DNA of 64,000 nt from Hydrogenophaga sp. GTDB lineage: Bacteria; Pseudomonadota; Gammaproteobacteria; Burkholderiales; Burkholderiaceae_C. The translations under genes were made by a program, and so were the position numbers. Below the pieces are notes generated by a model, which was not told where the DNA came from, did not search any database, and saw nothing but the letters and a program-made list of their open reading frames with translations. Positions 59,986 to 64,000 of this stretch are shown here, piece by piece; position 1 is the stretch's first letter; each line of letters opens with the position of its first letter. The stretch lies in the NCBI GenBank assembly GCA_030653975.1, contig JAURYH010000047.1:62001-126000 (forward strand). Reading direction: 5' to 3'.

Positions 59986-60798
59986 TCAGCGCAGGCACTC
60001 CAGGGTCTGCATCAGCTCGGACGTCTGTAGCGGCCGCCCCAACAGCGCCTTGATGCCGGTTCGTTGGGTGTCGTGCCGAACCCGGCGGCGGTGCCACCAG
60101 GCGGCCAGCGGCCCCGCGTGTTCGCTGATGCCCATGCTCATGGCCCGTGGATTGCCCTGCCCGAAATACCGGGCCAGCGACCAGACATCCAGATGGGGGT
60201 TGTCCAGGTTGAACACGCCGCAGCAATAGGGATGGCGCCGCATCAGGTTCATCGTGGCCTCGGTGCTGTCGACTTCGTCAATCTCCGGCACGGCCATCGC
60301 CGCCAGCCGGGCTCGCAAAGCCAACCGTTCCTGCCCGTTGAGGCCGACGAGCAAGGCCCGCCGCACGTGCTCGGGACTGGACTCGAGTTCCAGATCCAGC
60401 GGGGCCGGCCGGGTGACATCCAGGTCCAGAAGACCTGAATCGGCCTGCCGCGCCGCGTACACAGCGTCAAGATCGTTCAGCACACTGGCCCACTGAATAG
60501 GGCGATCCAGCACACGCCACGCATGGGCCGGTGCACCCGGTCCGACCCAGATCAGGCGCTGCCCGGTGGGCATGACCTTGGCATGCGAGAGCACCGCCTC
60601 CGCACTCTCTCCATCCACCAACATCACTTCCGCGATCATGACGGGAGGTTTGGCGCCGAGAGCGACTTGCGGCACCCAGGGTGCGTACGACAGCTCGCGT
60701 GTCTCCGACAGACGGAACACGGTGTTGAGCGCGTGCCTTTCGACATCCGAAAAGCCCACAACGCCGACATAGATGCGCTGTTTTTGCATGGCGGTCAT
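59986..60798 (-). CDS. Tandem receiver-like protein without phosphorylation residues
   Basis: 270 residues from the ATG at 60798, behind GGGAGG; unrecognised by name. Two halves (about 8-118 and 138-270) each show a receiver-like strand/helix rhythm. In the second half (strand RRALLVGLNG, then VFNLDNP, then LLGRPLQTSELMQTL) the acidic pair, the phosphoacceptor Asp and the Lys of Lys-Pro are replaced (Asn and Arg at the last two), so phosphorylation is unlikely. No output domain is seen. It may act as a protein-interaction pseudo-receiver. Fold assignment is inference. Confidence 0.5.
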   Translation of the reverse strand: MTAMQKQRIYVGVVGFSDVERHALNTVFRLSETRELSYAPWVPQVALGAKPPVMIAEVMLVDGESAEAVLSHAKVMPTGQRLIWVGPGAPAHAWRVLDRPIQWASVLNDLDAVYAARQADSGLLDLDVTRPAPLDLELESSPEHVRRALLVGLNGQERLALRARLAAMAVPEIDEVDSTEATMNLMRRHPYCCGVFNLDNPHLDVWSLARYFGQGNPRAMSMGISEHAGPLAAWWHRRRVRHDTQRTGIKALLGRPLQTSELMQTLECLR

Positions 60799-60904
60799 GT
60801 TACCTCCCCACCGTCGTTCCGCGCTGCGGCAGGTCGGTTGAACCGCCGCTGTACTGGCTGCCCTGAAATGGCTGGCGGTCATCGATAACGCAGAACCGAT
60901 TCTT

Positions 60905-60950
60905 TATTCCATATAGATATAAGTGAATGAAAAAAAAATCTTTTGGAATA
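60905..60950 (+). promoter_or_regulatory. AT-rich inverted repeat upstream of the sulfite cluster, candidate CysB site
   Basis: TATTCCA (60905-60911) and TGGAATA (60944-60950) are perfect 7-base arms 32 bases apart in the only strongly AT-rich stretch nearby. The site lies 28-73 bases upstream of the permease start. CysB binds AT-rich degenerate sites, so the assignment is inference. Confidence 0.4.
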
Positions 60951-60977
60951 TATGAGGTCGAAACTACAGTCGCGCTC

Positions 60978-61769
60978 ATGCCTGAATTCGCCATCATCTT
61001 TGCCGGCTTCGCTGTGGGACTCATCGTCGGACTGACGGGGGTTGGTGGCGGCTCGCTGATGACGCCGATCCTGATCTTCTTCTTCGGCGTCAAGCCCTAT
61101 CTGGCGGTCGGTACCGACCTGCTGTTCGCGGCCTTCACCAAAGCCGGCGGCACGTTGAGCCTGGCGCGCCAGCGCCTGGTGCCCTGGCGCGTGGTCGGCC
61201 AGTTGTGCGCCGGCAGCATCCCGGCGGCACTGGTCACCCTGGCGGTTTTGCACCGGGTCGGCCCGGCCAACCCCCAGGTGCAGTCGGTCATGACGCACAC
61301 CCTGGGCATCGCCCTGCTGCTGACCGCCGCCGCCATGCTCTACAAGGCCGCCCGCGGCAAACAGCTGCCACGCACCCTGCCCGAAGGCCAGTTGCAGGAC
61401 GCGACCCGCGCCCGCCACTGGAGTCTGCCGGTGCTGTTTGGCGCCGTCATCGGCACCCTGGTCACGCTCACTTCTGTGGGTGCTGGTGCCATTGGCGTGT
61501 CGGTTCTGCTGATCCTGTTTCCCCTGCTGCCGCTGCCGCGCATCGTGGCGGCCGACATCGCCTACGCCGTGCCGCTGACGCTGGTGGCCGGTCTGGGCCA
61601 CGCCAGCCTCGGCTCGGTGGACTGGCCACTGCTGGCCAATCTGCTGGCCGGTTCGCTGCCCGGCATCTGGCTCGGCACGCGGCTGATGCGCCACACCCCG
61701 GAGCGTCTGGTGCGCTCCATCCTCTCGCTGCTGCTGGCTTACGCCGGCACCAAGCTGATCGCTTTCTGA
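60978..61769 (+). CDS. TauE/SafE-family sulfite/organosulfonate exporter
   Basis: 263 residues from the ATG at 60978, with about eight membrane helices; the family motif GLTGVGGGSLMTPIL is near 18-32 and its repeat TSVGAGAIGVSVLLIL near 165-180. Members move sulfite or related anions. It is 21 bases upstream of cysI on the same strand, suggesting export of excess sulfite produced during assimilation. Confidence 0.88.
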   Translation: MPEFAIIFAGFAVGLIVGLTGVGGGSLMTPILIFFFGVKPYLAVGTDLLFAAFTKAGGTLSLARQRLVPWRVVGQLCAGSIPAALVTLAVLHRVGPANPQVQSVMTHTLGIALLLTAAAMLYKAARGKQLPRTLPEGQLQDATRARHWSLPVLFGAVIGTLVTLTSVGAGAIGVSVLLILFPLLPLPRIVAADIAYAVPLTLVAGLGHASLGSVDWPLLANLLAGSLPGIWLGTRLMRHTPERLVRSILSLLLAYAGTKLIAF

Positions 61770-61790
61770 TTCTTTTTCCCCACGAAGCCC

Positions 61791-63572
61791 ATGTACCAGT
61801 ATTCCGACTTTGACCGCCAGTTTGTCCAGCAGCGCGCGGCCCAATTCCGCGACCAGCTCGAACGCTCGGAAGCTGGCACGCTCGGTGGCGACGAGTTCAA
61901 ACCCCTGCGCCTGCAAAACGGCTGGTACATCCAGCGCTTTGCTCCGATGCTGCGCGTGGCCGTGCCGTATGGCGAGCTGAACAGCGCCCAGCTGCGTGTG
62001 CTGGCCAGAATAGCCCGCGACTACGACCACAAGGAAGACCACGACGTGTCCAAGGCCAACGCGGCCCTGGCCGACGTGCCGACCCTGCCCGACCGCTGCG
62101 GCCACTTCAGCACGCGCCAGAACGTGCAATACAACTGGATTCCACTGGCGCGTGCGGCCGACGTGATGGACCTGCTGGCCAGCGTCAACCTGCACGGCAT
62201 CCAGACCAGTGGCAACTGCATCCGCAACATCACCACCGACGCGCTCGCCGGCATCGCCGTGGACGAGGTCGCCGACCCGCGACCCTTCGCCGAAATCATG
62301 CGCCAGTGGAGCACGCTGCACCCCGAGTTCGCCTTCCTGCCGCGCAAGTTCAAGATCGCCATCACCGGCGCCCGCGAAGACCGCGCTGCGACCCCCTGGC
62401 ACGACGTCGGCCTGCGCCTGCTGCGCAACGTGGACGGCGACCTGGGCTTCCAGGTGCGCGTGGGCGGTGGCATGGGCCGCACGCCCATCATCGGCACCGT
62501 GGTCCGCGAGTTCCTGCCCTGGAACCAGCTCCTCAACTACCTCGAAGCCGTGGTGCGCGCCTACAACCGCTTCGGTCGCCGCGACAACATCTACAAGGCC
62601 CGCATCAAGATCCTCGTGAAAGCCGAGGGCCAGGCCTTCACCGACCAGGTCGAAGCCGAGTACAGCGACATCATCGAACAAGACGGCGCGCCGCACACCA
62701 TCACGCAAGCCGAACTGGACCGCGTGAGCGCCTTCTTCGTTCCGCCCGAGCTGAACTGTGACCGCAAGAGCGCCGACGCCAAGATCGCCCACATCCTGAA
62801 GGCCGCTGCCGAGGACGACGTGGAGTTCAGCCGCTGGCTGACGCAGAACGTGAAGCCGCACCAGAACCCGGACCTGCGCGCCGTCACCCTGTCGTTCAAG
62901 CGCCTGGGCTCCGCTCCGGGCGACGCCAGCGCCGAGCAGCTGGAGCGCGCGGCCGAGCTGGCCGACCGCTTCTCCGCTGGCGAAGCGCGTGTGACGCACG
63001 AACAGAACCTGCTGCTGCCCTGGGTGCGCTGCGACCAGTTGCCCGAGCTGTGGCGCGAAGCCCGCCGCCTGGGCCTGGCCAAGCCCAACATCGGCCTGCT
63101 GAGCGACATGATCGCCTGCCCCGGTGGCGATTTCTGCGACCTGGCCAACGCCCGCTCGCTGCCGATCGCGCAAGCCCTGCTGGCGCGTTACCAGGACCTG
63201 GACGAACTGCACGACCTGGGTGAGATCGACCTGCACATCAGTGGCTGCATCAACAGCTGCGGTCACCACCACAGCGGCCACATCGGCATCCTCGGCGTCG
63301 ACAAGGATGGCCAGGAGTGGTACCAGGTGACCCTGGGTGGCTCCGACGGCACGCGCCTGTCGGGTGAAGCCACGCCGGGCAAGGTGATCGGCCCGTCCTT
63401 CGCGGCCGACGAAATGACCGACGTCATCGAAGCCCTGATCAACACCTACCGCGAGCAGCGCAACGGTCGCGAGACCTTCATCGACACGCTCAAGCGCGTC
63501 GGCGTTGACCCGTTCAAGACCGCCGCCAATGCGGTGCGCGTGGCCACCGCCCGCACACCCGTTGCCGCCTGA
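61791..63572 (+). CDS. cysI: Assimilatory sulfite reductase hemoprotein (nitrite/sulfite reductase family)
   Basis: Six-electron reduction of sulfite to sulfide at a siroheme-[4Fe-4S] centre. 593 residues. Ligand cysteines at about 443 and 449 (CPGGDFC) and 486 and 490 (CINSC), the exact spacing of the family. Siroheme-pocket segments include RQNVQYNWIPL and NCIRNITTDA. Electron donor is probably ferredoxin or a separate flavoprotein; none is in the window. Siroheme could come via CbiX. Confidence 0.92.
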   Translation: MYQYSDFDRQFVQQRAAQFRDQLERSEAGTLGGDEFKPLRLQNGWYIQRFAPMLRVAVPYGELNSAQLRVLARIARDYDHKEDHDVSKANAALADVPTLPDRCGHFSTRQNVQYNWIPLARAADVMDLLASVNLHGIQTSGNCIRNITTDALAGIAVDEVADPRPFAEIMRQWSTLHPEFAFLPRKFKIAITGAREDRAATPWHDVGLRLLRNVDGDLGFQVRVGGGMGRTPIIGTVVREFLPWNQLLNYLEAVVRAYNRFGRRDNIYKARIKILVKAEGQAFTDQVEAEYSDIIEQDGAPHTITQAELDRVSAFFVPPELNCDRKSADAKIAHILKAAAEDDVEFSRWLTQNVKPHQNPDLRAVTLSFKRLGSAPGDASAEQLERAAELADRFSAGEARVTHEQNLLLPWVRCDQLPELWREARRLGLAKPNIGLLSDMIACPGGDFCDLANARSLPIAQALLARYQDLDELHDLGEIDLHISGCINSCGHHHSGHIGILGVDKDGQEWYQVTLGGSDGTRLSGEATPGKVIGPSFAADEMTDVIEALINTYREQRNGRETFIDTLKRVGVDPFKTAANAVRVATARTPVAA

Positions 63573-63593
63573 ACCCTTATCGCCGAGACCCGC

Positions 63594-63980
63594 ATGAAAC
63601 CCACGCTCCAACTCTTCAAGGCACAGACCTTCGTCGCCGACGAGGCCACCACCCTGACGCTGGCCAACGACGCCGACACACGCGATGCCGATCTGAACGG
63701 CATCACCACCGTCGTGCTGCAGTTCCCCAGGTTCACCGACGGCCGCGCCTTCAGCCAGGCCTTCCTGCTGCGCCGCCGGCTCGGTTTCAAGGGCGATATC
63801 TGCGCCATCGGCGACGTGCTGATCGACCAGCTGACGCAGATGCAGCGCAGCGGTTTCTCGCAAGCCGTTTTGCGTGAAGACCAGGACCTGGACCACGGTC
63901 GCAAGCTGCTGGCCCACTACCCCGCCTTCTACCAGGGTGATGCGGTGGACACGCAGCCGCACTTTGCCGTCGCGGCCTGA
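63594..63980 (+). CDS. DUF934 family protein
   Basis: 128 residues. DUF934 proteins lie next to cysI and cysH in many betaproteobacteria; the function is unknown but linked to sulfite reduction. Segments FPRFTDGRAFSQAFLLRRRLGF and GDVLIDQL-QMQRSGF match the family. 21 bases after cysI, same strand. Confidence 0.85.
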   Translation: MKPTLQLFKAQTFVADEATTLTLANDADTRDADLNGITTVVLQFPRFTDGRAFSQAFLLRRRLGFKGDICAIGDVLIDQLTQMQRSGFSQAVLREDQDLDHGRKLLAHYPAFYQGDAVDTQPHFAVAA

Positions 63981-63993
63981 ACGAAAGCAAGAT

Positions 63994-64000
63994 ATGAGCG
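63994..64000 (+). CDS. Start of the next gene of the sulfite cluster (possibly cysH)
   Basis: An ATG preceded by AAAGCAAG, 13 bases after the DUF934 stop; only two codons are visible. By synteny the next gene is often cysH (PAPS/APS reductase), which is inference. Confidence 0.35.

Noticed and set aside
60879-63962. Long open frame on the minus strand opposite the TauE/SafE and cysI genes
   Set aside because: Same reason: low-complexity composition, no domains, and the plus strand has well-identified genes with catalytic motifs.

Overview
This is a 64 kb stretch of GC-rich, densely coded chromosome. Gene content and order point to a betaproteobacterium of the Burkholderiales, most likely Comamonadaceae (Hydrogenophaga or a close relative; genus not proven). 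The pointers are the block exbB-exbD-lpxK-ycaR-kdsB-adk, the pair cbiX-cysB, the order TauE/SafE-cysI-DUF934, a monomeric NADP isocitrate dehydrogenase beside the dimeric one, and clpS-clpA. I see no prophage, insertion sequence, CRISPR array, plasmid or integrative element; nearly everything is chromosomal core with a few lineage-specific genes.

Layout. 1-13 kb: the end of msbA, an outer-membrane barrel protein, then a long minus-strand housekeeping run (rng, maf, rlmH, rsfS, nadD, hemF, purD, yebC) whose genes often overlap by 4 bases. Divergent from it are a YjgR-type ATPase, a DUF1499 protein and an SGNH-hydrolase lipoprotein. 13-22 kb (mostly minus): clpA, clpS, dimeric icd, a plus-strand DUF192 protein, monomeric idh, sodB and xseA. 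23-27 kb (plus): ExbB/ExbD, lpxK, a Trm112-like protein, kdsB and adk, largely lipid A/KDO supply. 27-31.5 kb: asparaginase with two small envelope genes (minus), then lexA behind two SOS boxes, a conserved hypothetical and a D-2-hydroxyacid dehydrogenase. 31.6-40.5 kb: a FimV-like protein (minus) and a plus-strand acyl-CoA catabolism cluster (3-hydroxyacyl-CoA dehydrogenase, crotonase, Crp/Fnr regulator, aminoglycoside-phosphotransferase-like kinase, ACAD10/11-type acyl-CoA dehydrogenase, glutathione transferase). 40.5-40.8 kb: tRNA-Pro(TGG) and tRNA-Arg(TCT). 40.9-49 kb: a branched-chain amino-acid binding lipoprotein, holC and pepA (minus), lptF-lptG, cbiX-cysB and an aminotransferase (plus). 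49-60.8 kb: a Tat-exported Rieske protein and hrpA (minus), argA and ppk2 (plus), dsbB and fpr (minus), yggX and an MnmC-type oxidoreductase (plus), and a receiver-like protein without phosphorylation residues (minus). 60.9-64 kb: the start of an assimilatory sulfite cluster (TauE/SafE permease, cysI, DUF934, start codon of the next gene).

How the parts fit. Envelope biogenesis recurs (msbA, lpxK, kdsB, lptFG, the outer-membrane protein). CbiX (siroheme synthesis) and CysB (sulfur regulator) serve the CysI sulfite reductase encoded 15 kb away. The best candidate for an incompletely described system is the 33.8-39.5 kb cluster. Its kinase plus ACAD10/11-type dehydrogenase pair resembles the phosphorylating route known for 4-hydroxyacyl-CoA degradation, and a 3-hydroxyacyl-CoA dehydrogenase that could accept the product lies just upstream.
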